Made by a program: the position numbers and the translations under genes. The notes beneath the pieces were generated by a model. That model did not search any database, was not told where the DNA came from, and saw nothing but the letters and a program-made list of their open reading frames with translations. A stretch of 64,000 nt of DNA from Alkalibacterium sp034520745 (lineage in GTDB: Bacteria; Bacillota; Bacilli; Lactobacillales; Carnobacteriaceae_A): positions 1 to 64,000 of the forward strand of contig JAXHNF010000011.1 in NCBI GenBank assembly GCA_034520745.1. The letters run 5' to 3'. The stretch's first letter is position 1. Each line of letters starts with the position of its first letter. Shown here piece by piece: positions 31,218-40,780 of the stretch.

Positions 31218-33852
31218 ATGAAACGATCTGACAATGAAGAATTAAACCAGACCGAAGAAACAGAACAGACATCACGTTTCCAAGCCGTTGTCTATTACTT
31301 TGATATCTTTTACCGCGTCGTTAAAGCTTTAGTTATTTTACTCGTTATTATTCTGCTCGTTGCAGGTTCACTCGGAGCAGGAACGGCGGTCGGCTACTTT
31401 GCTTCTCTCGTTCACGGTTCAGAGATCCCCGAACGTGAGGAAATGATGACTCAGATAAATGACTATTCCAGAAAATCGAGTATGTACTATGCTGACGGCA
31501 CCCTCATCAGTGATGTCCGGGCAGATCTGCTGCCGTTCAGCCCATTTCACTTGATAACGTTTCAGAACTGTTGATCAATGCTGTTGTCGCGACCGAAGAT
31601 GAATACTTCTTCGATCATGAAGGCGTGGTCCCCAAAGCGGTCGCTCGCGCTCTTGTTCAGGAATTAGGCGATTCAGGCGCGACCACGGGTGGTTCGACCC
31701 TCACGCAGCAGCTGATCAAGCAGCAGATCCTGTCGCCGGAAGTGACCCACGAGCGTAAGGCAAATGAGATATTACTTGCTTACCATCTGGAAAACGAATT
31801 CGATAAGGATACGATACTGGAAGCTTATATGAACGTCTCGCCTTTCGGACGAAACAATAAAGGCCAGAACATCGCCGGAGCCGAAGAAGCTGCACAAGGC
31901 ATTTTCGGCGTCTCTGCAAGCGACGTCTCTCTGCCGCAGGCCGCTTTCATAGCCGGCCTGCCTCAGCGCCCGATCGTTTTCAGTCCCTACACCCAATACG
32001 GGCAAATCAAAGAGAATCATGATTTGAGCATTGCGCGTCAGCATGAAGTGTTGTTCCGTATGTACCGTGAAGGCTACATCACAGATGAAGAATATGAAGA
32101 ATCACGGGCATATGACATCACCCAGGACTTCATCAATCAGGAAGATATGGAGTATGATGACAATTCCTATGTTTACGATATCGCTCTGGAAAGATCAAAA
32201 GAACTGCTCATAGAGAAATTCATGCAGGACGATGAAATCACAGATGAAATGCTGGAAGAAAACCCGGATCTGATCACTGAATACAACGAACGGGCGGATT
32301 TCGCCATGAAAAATCAGGGTTATGAAGTTCATACGACTATTAACAAGGAAATACACGACACGCTTGAACGTGTCACCGCTGAATACAAAGACCAGCTGGG
32401 TGGTCCCCGCTACTATACGTATGAAGACGATGATGGCGAGACCCATGAGGTCGAAGTGCCCATCAATACGGCTGGAGCCATGATCGACAATCGGACGGGA
32501 GCCGTCATCGGTTTCATCGGCGGCGCGGATTACAATGTAGAACAGTACAACACGGCCTTCAAGAGCAACCGCAGTCCGGGATCCGTTATTGAAACCTTCA
32601 GTCGTATACGGTCCCGCAATCGAAGAAGATATCATCACACCGGCCACGATCATTCCTGATACACCTTATGAGGTCCCTACTTGGGATACAGACGTAGGTG
32701 ATTTTGTGGGCCATCCTGTTACGAATGCGACACGTATAACAAATAGCTGGATGACAACCAGAGAAGCGTTGACAGTTTCTCAAAACATTCCGGCTTCGAA
32801 GATCTACGCGGAGATGATAGACGACCATCTTTCTGAAGCATTACATCCGCCGCATGGGCATAGACGAAGATATGCTCCCGAGCAGCGAGTTCGATAACTT
32901 CTCTACTGCTCTGGGAGGACTGAGTAAAGGTATTCCTCCTGTGAATCTGATCAGTGCTTTCTCCACGATGGGCAACAACGGGGTTCACGCTGAGCCTTAC
33001 GTCATCGAACGCATCGAAGACAGCAACGGCGACACAGTCTATGAACACCAGTTAGAAGAAACACGTGTCTGGGGAGAGGATACAAACTATCTTCTCGTCG
33101 ACATGCTGAGAGATGTCCACGTACAGGGTACAGCCCGCGGAACCATGGACAACTTGCCTTTCGAAGCTGACTGGATATCAAAAACAGGGACGACTCAGGA
33201 CCGTCAGGATATCTGGTATTCTGCCAGCACGCCTCGCATCAGTTTCGGGACCTGGATCGGCTATGGTGATGATGAATTTCGTCTGGGCGACGACTTCGGT
33301 ATCCATCCGAGCCGTCGTAACCGTAACTTCTGGGCAGAGCTGATGAGTGCTGTTTACGAAGTCAATCCGGATATATTCGGCATCGGCGAAGAATTTCCGC
33401 GCCCGTCCAGTGTGACGGACGAATCAGTCATCCAAGCTACCGGGATGAAATCCGGAACGGTAGAAACACCAGGAGGCAGCACCTTTAACTATTCCGGATC
33501 TACGCACACAGAAGTCTTCAAAGAAAACAATGTGCCTGGTCCAACTGTTTATGACTTTGCCATCGGAGCTACTGACGAAGAGCTCTCTGAATTCTGGGGA
33601 GGCAGACGCCCTTCTGATGACGACGATGATGAAGATGAAAACGATGAACCGGATACTGAGGACTCTGATAATGACTCAGACAACAATGATTCAGAAGAAA
33701 CAGAATCCGAACCGGAAGAAGAAGCCTCTGAACCTGAAGAGGAAGAAGAGCCTGAACCTAAAGAAGAACCTGAAGAGGAACCGGAAGAAGACGAATCAGC
33801 TAGTGATGACAGCAGTCAAGAGCCCGATGATTCTTCTGATGATGAAGAGTAA
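31218..33852 (+). CDS. Class A penicillin-binding protein (PBP1A-type)
   Basis: Bifunctional peptidoglycan synthase. After a short cytoplasmic start, one membrane helix (VVKALVILLVIILLVAGSLG) anchors it. The GT51 glycosyltransferase domain shows NAVVATEDEYFFDHEGV and GATTGGSTLTQQLIKQ. The transpeptidase has SVIKP (active-site Ser and Lys, recovered by dropping one G near 32,590), SQN in ALTVSQNIPASK, and KTG in WISKTGTTQD. Frame breaks near 31,560, 32,590 and 32,850. The last 85 or so residues are almost all Asp, Glu, Ser and Pro. Total about 878 residues. A strong terminator follows. Confidence 0.93.
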
Positions 33853-33865
33853 TATCAATCTACAG

Positions 33866-33902
33866 AAAAAGGCGCTTATCTCAATGATAAGCGCCTTTTT
33901 CG
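33866..33902. terminator. Bidirectional terminator between the PBP gene and ccpA
   Basis: A perfect stem AAAAAGGCGCTTATC/GATAAGCGCCTTTTT with a five-base loop gives T-runs on both strands, serving the convergent PBP gene and ccpA. Confidence 0.92.
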
Positions 33903-33912
33903 TCTTTATTTT

Positions 33913-34914
33913 TTATTTGGTCGTGCCTTTGGACTCAATAGTGTAAGGCAGCGTGATCGTTTTTTCGTTAATTTCTTCTTTGTTCATCAGCTTGGTCAGC
34001 AGACGCATCGCAACGGCCCCTATATCATAAAGCGGCTGTTCCACTGTCGTCATTTTAGGTCGTGACATCGCCGTCAGCTTGGAGTTATTTGAGGTGATGA
34101 TCTCAAAGTCTTCAGGGACAGACACACCACGGTCAAGTGCTGCATTCAAAACACCCAAAGCCAGTTCGTCGTCCGCAACCACTGCCGCACTCGCTCCTGC
34201 TTTGACAAGCTGCTCGTACACGGCTTCCCCTACTTTATACGTATATTCCGACTGCAGGACCAGGTCGTCTTCAAAAGGCAGTGACGCTTTCTCCAATGCT
34301 TTTTTGTAGCCATTCAGGCGGTAGATACCGTTGATCGGTTCATCATGGCTTTCAGATATGAAGGCCACTTTCTTATGTCCGCTTTCAACCAGCATCGTTA
34401 CCGCTTCTTCCGTTGCTTCTTCGTAATCGATATTGACGCTTCCGACCTGTGCATCAGGATCGACTGTTCCGGCTAAAACAACCGGTGTGCGCGAACGGGA
34501 AAATTCAGCACGCAGTTCGTCTGTGATTTTATTCCCCATGAAAATAACGCCATCTACCTGCTTGGCCAGCAGCGTATTCAGCACCTGGACTTCTTTTTCT
34601 TCGTTTTTGTCTGAGTTCGCCAGAATGATGTTGTATTTGTACATCGTGGCGATATCATCGATCCCGCGGGCCAGAGATGAGAAATACAGGTTGGTGACAT
34701 CAGGAATGATCACACCCACAGTCGTTGTTTTCTTGCTGGCCAGGCCTCGAGCGACAGCGTTCGGACGGTAATCCAGACGATCGATGACCTCCAGCACTTT
34801 CTTTCTCGTTGTCGGCTTGACATTCGGGTTACCATTCACGACACGTGAAACAGTCGCCATCGATACGCCTGCTTCGCGGGCAACATCGTAAATCGTTATT
34901 GTTTGTTTATCCAT
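33913..34914 (-). CDS. ccpA: Catabolite control protein A
   Basis: LacI-family regulator that binds cre sites with HPr-Ser-P and governs carbon catabolite repression. The frame is intact at 333 residues. The helix-turn-helix and hinge are textbook CcpA: TITIYDVAREAGVSMATVSR, VVNGNPNVKPTTRKKVLEVI, then LDYRPNAVARGLASKKTTTVGVIIPDVTN. The C-terminal part includes FEIITSNNSKLTAMSRPKMTTVEQPLYDIGAVAMRLL. ATG at 34914 follows AAGGAG. Divergent from pepQ, the arrangement seen in lactococci, lactobacilli and enterococci. Two cre-like sequences in the shared promoter region suggest autoregulation. Confidence 0.96.
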   Translation of the reverse strand: MDKQTITIYDVAREAGVSMATVSRVVNGNPNVKPTTRKKVLEVIDRLDYRPNAVARGLASKKTTTVGVIIPDVTNLYFSSLARGIDDIATMYKYNIILANSDKNEEKEVQVLNTLLAKQVDGVIFMGNKITDELRAEFSRSRTPVVLAGTVDPDAQVGSVNIDYEEATEEAVTMLVESGHKKVAFISESHDEPINGIYRLNGYKKALEKASLPFEDDLVLQSEYTYKVGEAVYEQLVKAGASAAVVADDELALGVLNAALDRGVSVPEDFEIITSNNSKLTAMSRPKMTTVEQPLYDIGAVAMRLLTKLMNKEEINEKTITLPYTIESKGTTK

Positions 34915-34946
34915 TGTATAACTCCTTCTAAAGAGATAAGTTTATT

Positions 34947-34960
34947 TGTTAGCGCATTCT
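34947..34960 (+). promoter_or_regulatory. cre-like site 1 in the ccpA-pepQ promoter region
   Basis: TGTTAGCGCATTCT matches the cre consensus TGNNARCGNWWWCA in all but the last base. It lies 33 bases before the ccpA start. Confidence 0.5.
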
Positions 34961-34977
34961 TCTTTATACAGAATAAC

Positions 34978-34991
34978 AGAGTACGCTTTCA
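34978..34991 (-). promoter_or_regulatory. cre-like site 2 in the ccpA-pepQ promoter region
   Basis: The minus strand reads TGAAAGCGTACTCT, again a cre match apart from the last base and one C in the WWW stretch. It lies 18 bases from site 1, in opposite orientation. Confidence 0.5.
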
Positions 34992-35120
34992 ATTTCAATT
35001 ATAAAATAGTATTTTCATGAAACTTTCTATCTCTTTTTCAGAAAAGGCTTTCTTGTGCTATCCTACGCTGTTCATTTCTGATAAACTGATGATTAAATTA
35101 AAGTAAAGAAGGGTATAAAT

Positions 35121-36228
35121 ATGTCCGTATTGACTACTCTGCAGCAAACAATGAATGAAAACAATATCGATGTCCTCTATTATGATGATCCTCTGACGGT
35201 TGCTTATCTGACCGGTTTTGAAAGTGAGCCACACGAGCGTGTAGCCGCAGCTCTTGTTTTTTCTGACAAAACATGGCTGCTCGTCCCTGAACTGGAAAAG
35301 CAGTCTGCTTCAAAATCAGACCGAGTGTGACCGGGTGTTGTCCTATAGAGATGACGAATCACCCTGGCTGTTACTGCAGTTATGCCCTGAAAGAGCTTCT
35401 CGATGATACCATCAGCACATGTGGGAGTCGATGAAGATTCTCTGGTCCTTTCACGCTACCATGCCCTGCAGGATGTTTTTCAGCACGCGACCTTCGTAGA
35501 CAGTACTTCACTTATTCAGGATCTGCGGGTCATCAAGCAGCCGCATGAAATCGACACAATGAAAAAAGCCGGTCTACTAGCCGATAAGGCACTGGAAATC
35601 GGCATAGCAGCTTTGAAGACAGGCATTACCGAAGAAGAAGTCGTGGCCCGGATCGAATATGAAATAAAAAAACTACGGCGTCAAAGAAATGAGTTTCCCA
35701 ACGATGGTCCTGTTCGGCGACCATGCCGCAAGCCCTCACGGCGATCCTGGCAGCCGCGAACTCCAGCCCAACGAGTGGGTCCTGTTCGATTTAGGCGTCG
35801 TTTATAACGGGTATACCAGCGATATGACCCGGACTGTGGTTTACGGGAAAGCGGATGAGAAAACAAAAGACATCTACACGGTCGTCAAAGAAGCTCAAAA
35901 AAAAGCTCAGGCGTTTGTCAAACCGGGTGTTTTGGCCGGTGATATCGACCGGACTGCTCGGGAACACATCGAAAGAGCGGGCTACGGTGAACAGTTCACT
36001 CACCGTCTGGGTCATGGCCTGGGAAAATCTGTCCATGAGTATCCCAACATTGCTCCGGATGTCGATGTTGAAATAAAAGAAAACATGTGCTTCTCGATCG
36101 AGCCTGGTATATATATCGACGGTTATTTCGGCGTGCGTGTCGAAGACTGTATCATCGTCACCAAGTCACAGGCTGAACCTCTGACCCATACGACAAAAGA
36201 ACTCATCGAAGTCAGCATCAAAGACTAA
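35121..36228 (+). CDS. pepQ: Xaa-Pro dipeptidase (M24 family, PepQ-like)
   Basis: Cytosolic dipeptidase for X-Pro dipeptides. The N-terminal domain (LQQTMNENNIDVLYYDDPLTVAYLTGF) is broken near 35,325; the catalytic domain after another break near 35,680 reads MSFPTMVLFGDHAASPHG, then the metal site: VLFDLGVVYNGYTSDMTRTV (two Asp), HRLGHGLGKSVHEYP (His), CFSIEPGIYI (Glu), VRVEDCIIVT (Glu). About 369 residues, typical. ATG at 35121. Its place divergent from ccpA identifies it as PepQ rather than the second M24 enzyme at 19,330-20,392. Confidence 0.92.
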
Positions 36229-36236
36229 ACTAAAAC

Positions 36237-36278
36237 GAAGCAGTCAGATAAGGGAACCCCCTTCAACCTGACTGCTTC
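36237..36278. terminator. Terminator between pepQ and the DUF421 genes
   Basis: GAAGCAGTCAG pairs with CTGACTGCTTC, with an inner AAGGG/CCCTT stem, followed by TTTTTA on the plus strand and by GTTTTAG on the minus, so it can serve both convergent units. Confidence 0.8.
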
Positions 36279-36292
36279 TTTTTAATGCGCTG

Positions 36293-36804
36293 TTATTCTA
36301 TGAAAATAAAATCTTCTCTACTGAGCTGTCTTTTTTGAGACTGGCTCATCACGGTCAGCTTCCCGTCCGACTCCAGTATGATCGCTGATATTTCATCAAA
36401 GGAGACAAAACCGGCCTTTCTTATTCCCTGTTTGAGCTCTTTTCTGGTGATCCGCTCATCTTTCATCGCTTTCTGCTGAAAGTCCCCGTCATAAAAAAGC
36501 AGCGTGGGCTCTGATTTCAGTATCGATTTCAACAGATTTGAACCTGACGGACAGCCACGTGGCCATATACTGCAGGGTCAACCAGCATGGCAAACGTCAG
36601 AAGTCCGTTCCAGAATGACGTCTTGATAGTTCACGATCGTGGTGGACTAATACTGATCCTAAAGCAACAGTCACGATAAAATCGAATGAATTCATCTTAG
36701 ATAATGTCCGCTTGCCAGAAATCCTTAAAATAAATACAATGCTGATAAACGCCATCACACTGATGCCAATAAGTTTCAGAACATCTGTTCAGGCTAATAG
36801 TCAT
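36293..36804 (-). CDS. Second DUF421 (YetF-like) membrane protein, frame-disrupted
   Basis: Paralogue of the gene just upstream. The C-terminal cytoplasmic domain is intact (ILKSEPTLLFYDGDFQQKAM and FVSFDEISAIILESDGKLTVM). The membrane part is spread over frames from an ATG at 36804 and reads, after correction, VMAFISIVFILRISGKRTLSKMNSFDFIVTVALGS, followed by IVNYQDVILE. Two or three breaks between 36,560 and 36,790. About 170 residues if repaired. The ATG lies inside the last codons of the first DUF421 gene (the two overlap by 11 bases). Function of the family is not established. Confidence 0.75.
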
Positions 36805-37339
36805 AATAATCCTTCTTTCCTTTACTGTTTAGTGGTCCATATCTTTCAGGGTATCCGAGTTCCAGGTCCCTGTTTTTCTGTTTAGGCAGCACGGATATCG
36901 TGCCGTCCGTCTCCAGAATAACTGCCCCGACTTCTTCAATACGTCCGATCCCCTGTTCGCGGATGGCTTGAAGGACTTCCGATTTGGGAATACGTTCTTT
37001 TTTCAGGATCGATTCATAATACGCACCTTCATAAAAAAGCAAGGTCGGGTTTGCTTTCAATAGCCTGTCAAAAAATACATACCGTGAAGAGAGGAAACTC
37101 GATACGAACTGAAAGATCAGCAGTAGGGAAAAAACATAGATGCCCTTAAAAAGATTGTCCTCATAATTGATCAGCGTGTTCCCGAATACGGCACCTAATG
37201 AAACGGTGATTATAAAGTCGAAGGCGTTCATTTTCAGTAAGGTCCGTTTGCCTGACAGTCTGAGAATAAAGAGGATAAAGAGATAGCTGAAGAAGGCTAC
37301 AAAAAAAAGGTCGGTCATCTGTGCGATTTCCACTGTCAC
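36794..37339 (-). CDS. DUF421 (YetF-like) membrane protein
   Basis: Intact, 181 residues. Three membrane helices (LFFVAFFSYLFILFILRLSG, FDFIITVSLGAVFGNTLI, GIYVFSLLLIFQFVSSFLSS) are followed by the cytoplasmic DUF421 domain with ANPTLLFYEGAYYESILKKERI and EEVGAVILETDGTISVLP. The motif SGKRTLLKMNAFDFIITVSLG is the family hallmark. In Bacillus such proteins (YetF, YdfS, YkjA) have been linked to spores or envelope, but no reaction is known. Confidence 0.88.
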   Translation of the reverse strand: MTVEIAQMTDLFFVAFFSYLFILFILRLSGKRTLLKMNAFDFIITVSLGAVFGNTLINYEDNLFKGIYVFSLLLIFQFVSSFLSSRYVFFDRLLKANPTLLFYEGAYYESILKKERIPKSEVLQAIREQGIGRIEEVGAVILETDGTISVLPKQKNRDLELGYPERYGPLNSKGKKDYYDY

Positions 37340-37406
37340 ATTCCCATCCTCTCGCTAAATGTTATATAGTTACCGCTATTTCATCCTGTTAAACTTCTAT
37401 GTAAGA

Positions 37407-37436
37407 AAAAGGATGCGATGTTGACCGCATCCTTTT
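37407..37436 (-). terminator. Terminator after the YtxH-like gene
   Basis: AAAAGGATGCG and CGCATCCTTTT pair around an eight-base loop, with TTTTTCTTAC on the minus strand. It separates the YtxH gene from the DUF421 pair. Confidence 0.85.
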
Positions 37437-37441
37437 CCTGA

Positions 37442-37981
37442 TTACTTGGATCCTTTATTGCTTGGATTAAAGTAATTAGCATCTTTTTCGGTATCATCAC
37501 TGTCATTACCGGATGAAACATTTGGATTATCGTCAGAACTTACTGCACGTGAAGTCGTATCCGGAGCAGTTGGATCATTTTTTGATGCACTTTTGTCTTC
37601 CTTATTCATTTTCCCTTTGACTTTCTCAGCCGTTTCTTTTGCCTCTTGTTTGATCTTTTCCAGGTTTTCGCCTGCTTTATCCAGATCCTTGTCTGTCTTC
37701 TCGGTCAGCTGTTCATAACTTCCGGAAGCTTTGTCCATGTATTCCGAGCTGGCACTGCGTACAGAATCCTTAAGTTCCGCTCCTTTGTCTTTAGCTTTAT
37801 TTACATATTCTTTGGCCTGATCTTTTGATTTCACTGTACGGTCTTTGATGTCACCGCGTACTTCCTTGCCTGATTTCGGAGCAAGAAGCAAGGCCGTGAG
37901 TCCGGCGACTGTAGCGCCTACGCACATTCCCATAACAAATCCTTTTGCCTCATATATTTTACCTATTTTACTAACAAACAT
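37442..37981 (-). CDS. YtxH domain-containing protein
   Basis: 179 residues. One membrane segment near the N-terminus (GFVMGMCVGATVAGLTALLLAPKSGKEVR) carries the YtxH glycine-rich helix and APKSGKE motif; then a long charged helical stretch rich in Lys, Glu and Ala with apolipoprotein-like heptads, and a hydrophilic Ser/Asp/Asn tail. YtxH proteins are linked to general stress in Bacillus; the mechanism is unknown. Encoded right after the DUF948 gene, a pairing common in Firmicutes. Frame intact. Confidence 0.87.
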   Translation of the reverse strand: MFVSKIGKIYEAKGFVMGMCVGATVAGLTALLLAPKSGKEVRGDIKDRTVKSKDQAKEYVNKAKDKGAELKDSVRSASSEYMDKASGSYEQLTEKTDKDLDKAGENLEKIKQEAKETAEKVKGKMNKEDKSASKNDPTAPDTTSRAVSSDDNPNVSSGNDSDDTEKDANYFNPSNKGSK

Positions 37982-38028
37982 AATGATCGATCTCTCCTTT
38001 TTTAATTTTAATTATCCTGAAGAGCTGA

Positions 38029-38442
38029 TTACCCTTCAGCTCTGTCTCTGCTCATTGTGGAACCGACTTTTTTAGCGATTCCCATAGAAGCACCTCGCTT
38101 GGATGCACTAGCCAAGTGAGATGACAAGTTACGTGTCGAATTGTTGAGACTTGAAACAGATTCGCCTAAATCTCCAACAGCCTTGAAGAGCGGATCCGTC
38201 AGACCTAATTTGCCGTTGACATCATCCAAAGTGACATTGGTCTTGTTCAGCAGACCTTCCACTTCGATAAGCAGCAGATCAGCATCCTTCGTTATCGTAC
38301 TTAAACTTTTATTTGCTTCCTCCACTGTCGTGTTGAGTTCAGATACCATCTTTGCTACCTTGAACAACACGTAAACCAGACCTAAAACCAGTACTGCAAA
38401 TGCTATGGCTGCAATTAATGCTGCTATTTCTCCACCTGTCAT
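38029..38442 (-). CDS. DUF948 domain-containing protein
   Basis: 137 residues, frame intact. An N-terminal membrane helix (EIAALIAAIAFAVLVLGLVYVLFKVAKMV) is followed by a long amphipathic helix (LNTTVEEANKSLSTITKDADLLL, LLNKTNVTLDDVNGKL), the DUF948 signature. Usually co-transcribed with a YtxH gene, as here (47-base gap). ATG at 38442 after GAGGG. Confidence 0.88.
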   Translation of the reverse strand: MTGGEIAALIAAIAFAVLVLGLVYVLFKVAKMVSELNTTVEEANKSLSTITKDADLLLIEVEGLLNKTNVTLDDVNGKLGLTDPLFKAVGDLGESVSSLNNSTRNLSSHLASASKRGASMGIAKKVGSTMSRDRAEG

Positions 38443-38609
38443 AGTTATCCCTCTTTCTTATATTCTGTATAAATTAAGATTACCACTTAACGCGTTTTGA
38501 ATGCAACTAAGATGAATTGTAGAGTCTTCACATCCTTGAATTGTTTCTCCGCGAAAACATGGTAAAATAAAAAGGAGTGGAATTATTTTTATCCAAGAAA
38601 GGACTCATT

Positions 38610-39491
38610 ATGAATCAGGAAAACGACACCCTCGAAGGCGTGGATGAACAATTAAATGCCTTCTCAGAGTTCTGGCAGGCCCTTGAATGGCAGCAAATCG
38701 CTCTATCCGTCATTATTGTCTTTATACAGATCCTGCTCGCGCTGATCATTTTCTTTATAGTTAAACGCGTCGGCCGATATGTGATCGAAAAAATCTTCAA
38801 GCGTTATATGAAAGAAAAGCATCTCGTACCCAATCGTCTGAATACATTATATAAACTGAGCAAGAACATATTCAATGCTGTCCTTTACTTTTTTCTGGTT
38901 TATGCCATTCTGGAACTGATCGGTATTCCGGTCGGGACTCTGGTCGCCAGTGCCGGTGTCATCGGTCTGGCCTTGTCGCTCGGAGCCCAGGGATTCGTAG
39001 CGGACATCGTCAATGGTTTCATGATCCTGCTTGAAAAACAGATCGATGTGGGAGATGTCGTTGAAATCAGCGGAATATCTGGCACAGTCGAAGATGTCAA
39101 TTTAAAAACGACACAGGTCAAGGATTTTGACGGGACCCTGCATTTTATCCCGAACCGTGAGATCACGATCATCAGCAACCGGTCGCGTGCCGACATGCGT
39201 GTAATGATCCAGATCCGCCTCTATCCATCGACAAATCTTCAGGACGTAAGGAAAGTCCTGGAAAAAGTGAATCAGGCAGCTGTTCCTGAATACGACGAAA
39301 TCACGATCGAACCTGCAGAGATATCCTTTGTTCCAGTCGGTCCGGGCCAGCTCGCCGCTCAGGTCATCATGTATACCAAGGCAGGCACCCAGTACGGGAT
39401 GCGCAATATTTTTTATGAAAAATATGTCGATGCTTTGAGAGAAGCTGGCATCGATCTTCCAAACGTGACTCTGGAAATACCCAATCAGTAA
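38610..39491 (+). CDS. Small-conductance mechanosensitive channel (MscS family)
   Basis: Tension-gated channel that releases solutes on hypo-osmotic shock. 293 residues from the ATG at 38610, which follows AGAAAGGA. Three helices: IALSVIIVFIQILLALIIFFIV, an LFFLVYAILELIG-like second helix, and the pore helix ASAGVIGLALSLGAQGFVADIVNGFMIL with the Gly/Ala packing of MscS. The beta domain follows (VGDVVEISGISGTVEDVNLKTTQVKDFDG, FIPNREITIISNRS). Divergent from DUF948/YtxH; its terminator at 39529 is shared with cbpB. Frame intact. Confidence 0.93.
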   Translation: MNQENDTLEGVDEQLNAFSEFWQALEWQQIALSVIIVFIQILLALIIFFIVKRVGRYVIEKIFKRYMKEKHLVPNRLNTLYKLSKNIFNAVLYFFLVYAILELIGIPVGTLVASAGVIGLALSLGAQGFVADIVNGFMILLEKQIDVGDVVEISGISGTVEDVNLKTTQVKDFDGTLHFIPNREITIISNRSRADMRVMIQIRLYPSTNLQDVRKVLEKVNQAAVPEYDEITIEPAEISFVPVGPGQLAAQVIMYTKAGTQYGMRNIFYEKYVDALREAGIDLPNVTLEIPNQ

Positions 39492-39528
39492 CTCCGCCTC
39501 AGTATCAGCTTGTACACGTTAAACAAAC

Positions 39529-39577
39529 AAAAACCCCTTCGATCGGCTTGACTGTCAAGCCGATCGAAGGGGTTTTT
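39529..39577. terminator. Very strong bidirectional terminator, mscS/cbpB
   Basis: A perfect 23-bp stem, AAAAACCCCTTCGATCGG...CTTGA and its complement, around a three-base loop, with T-runs on both strands. Confidence 0.93.
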
Positions 39578-39581
39578 GTGA

Positions 39582-40061
39582 TTATTGAACAATTGTTTCT
39601 TTTTCTTTCACTATATATATTTTCTCTAACTCATGGGCAATTCGGTTCGTGCCTTTAAGTATCTCACTGCGTGTGATGATCCCTCTGAAGTAGCCGTGAT
39701 CATCGACAACCGTAATAAACGCGTGATTGACCAGCATACGCAGGACATCTTCCAGTCTGTAATTTTCAGTCACATAAGGATAATCTGTATCCATGACTTC
39801 ACCGACTTCGATGTCTCCCAGCTTTTCAAAATGGACATCCTGGATATCCATGATCGTCTGCATGATCGTAGGCATGGATATCAGCCCGCACATCTTGGAC
39901 TGATCATCTAAAACAGGCACCACCGCGTATTTATCTGTGGTCAGCAGCAGCAGGGCATGGTCGAGTCGGTTTTTAATACCCACCACAGCCACCTGATCAG
40001 CCGGCTTGACTAATTTTGTCTCACTTTCGATCAGCAGAGATTTGATCTTTTCACTTATCAT
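39582..40061 (-). CDS. cbpB: CBS-domain protein, CbpB/DarB-like c-di-AMP receptor
   Basis: 159 residues with two CBS domains and little else: KLVKPADQVAVVGIKNRLDHALLLLTTDKYAVVPVLDD and VGEVMDTDYPYVTENYRLEDVLRMLVNHAFITVVDDHGYFRGIITRSEIL. This matches Listeria CbpB and Bacillus DarB (YkuL), which bind c-di-AMP and, when free, activate the (p)ppGpp synthase Rel or pyruvate carboxylase. Partner choice here is unknown. ATG at 40061 follows AAGGAG. Frame intact; a single-gene unit. Confidence 0.85.
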   Translation of the reverse strand: MISEKIKSLLIESETKLVKPADQVAVVGIKNRLDHALLLLTTDKYAVVPVLDDQSKMCGLISMPTIMQTIMDIQDVHFEKLGDIEVGEVMDTDYPYVTENYRLEDVLRMLVNHAFITVVDDHGYFRGIITRSEILKGTNRIAHELEKIYIVKEKETIVQ

Positions 40062-40241
40062 TTTGTCACTCCTTGTAACCGTTCTCCTCCCTTATATTGT
40101 ACCTTTATTTCTCGTATTTTCCAACGAAAGAAGTCTTTTCAGAGAACATTCTTAGACTACTTTTGAACATTTTTATCAAGTCCCCGGGTCATAGCGATCA
40201 GGACCTGTCAATGATGAGAAAACAGTGAGGACAATCAGGGA

Positions 40242-40765
40242 TCAGTCTGTCAGAGAGAGCTGTTGACTTAACTCAGGAACCTTGTTGTGATCCTGATCGT
40301 AGTAATCGAGTGCAGCATTCCCCGTCTCTTCATCCAGTTCCATGACCAGATAGGTCCCTTTGGCTCTGTCTCTCGGCTGGGCGATGCTGCCCGGATTGAT
40401 AAAGACGATCCCCTCTTCTTTTTCCACCCTTGGAATATGCGTATGCCCATAAAAGACGATTTTTACATCGTTTGACTTCGCCAGGTCGATCAGCTTGTCC
40501 GTATGTCCGTTTCACACTGTGCTTTGTGACCGTGCACCAGGGCATAATGAAAGTCTCTGAAATGTTCCACACGACTCAGTTCAAATTTGTTCGTGATGTC
40601 CATGTTCCCCAGAACAGTTTTATAATGCTGCCACAGCGGATGATCTTCCAGAAGCTCTGAATCGCCGCAGTGCACCCACTCGTCTGTATCGTCCTGATGA
40701 ATGGAATAAATCTCTTCCATGAAATACGTGTTTCCATGACTGTCACTTACAACTACAATTTTCAT
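40242..40765 (-). CDS. Metallophosphoesterase (YsnB/YfcE-like phosphodiesterase)
   Basis: Calcineurin-like phosphoesterase. The metal-binding motifs are in order: VVVSDSHGN (Asp, His), VHCGDSELL (Asp), VLGNMD (Asn), LVHGH (His), and after a frame break near 40,490 FYGHTHIPR. The C-terminus contains VFINPGSIAQPRDR, the family's closing motif. About 174 residues. It follows the XTP pyrophosphatase gene with a 15-base gap, as ysnB follows ysnA in Bacillus. Confidence 0.9.
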
Positions 40766-40780
40766 ATCTGATTTTCCTTT

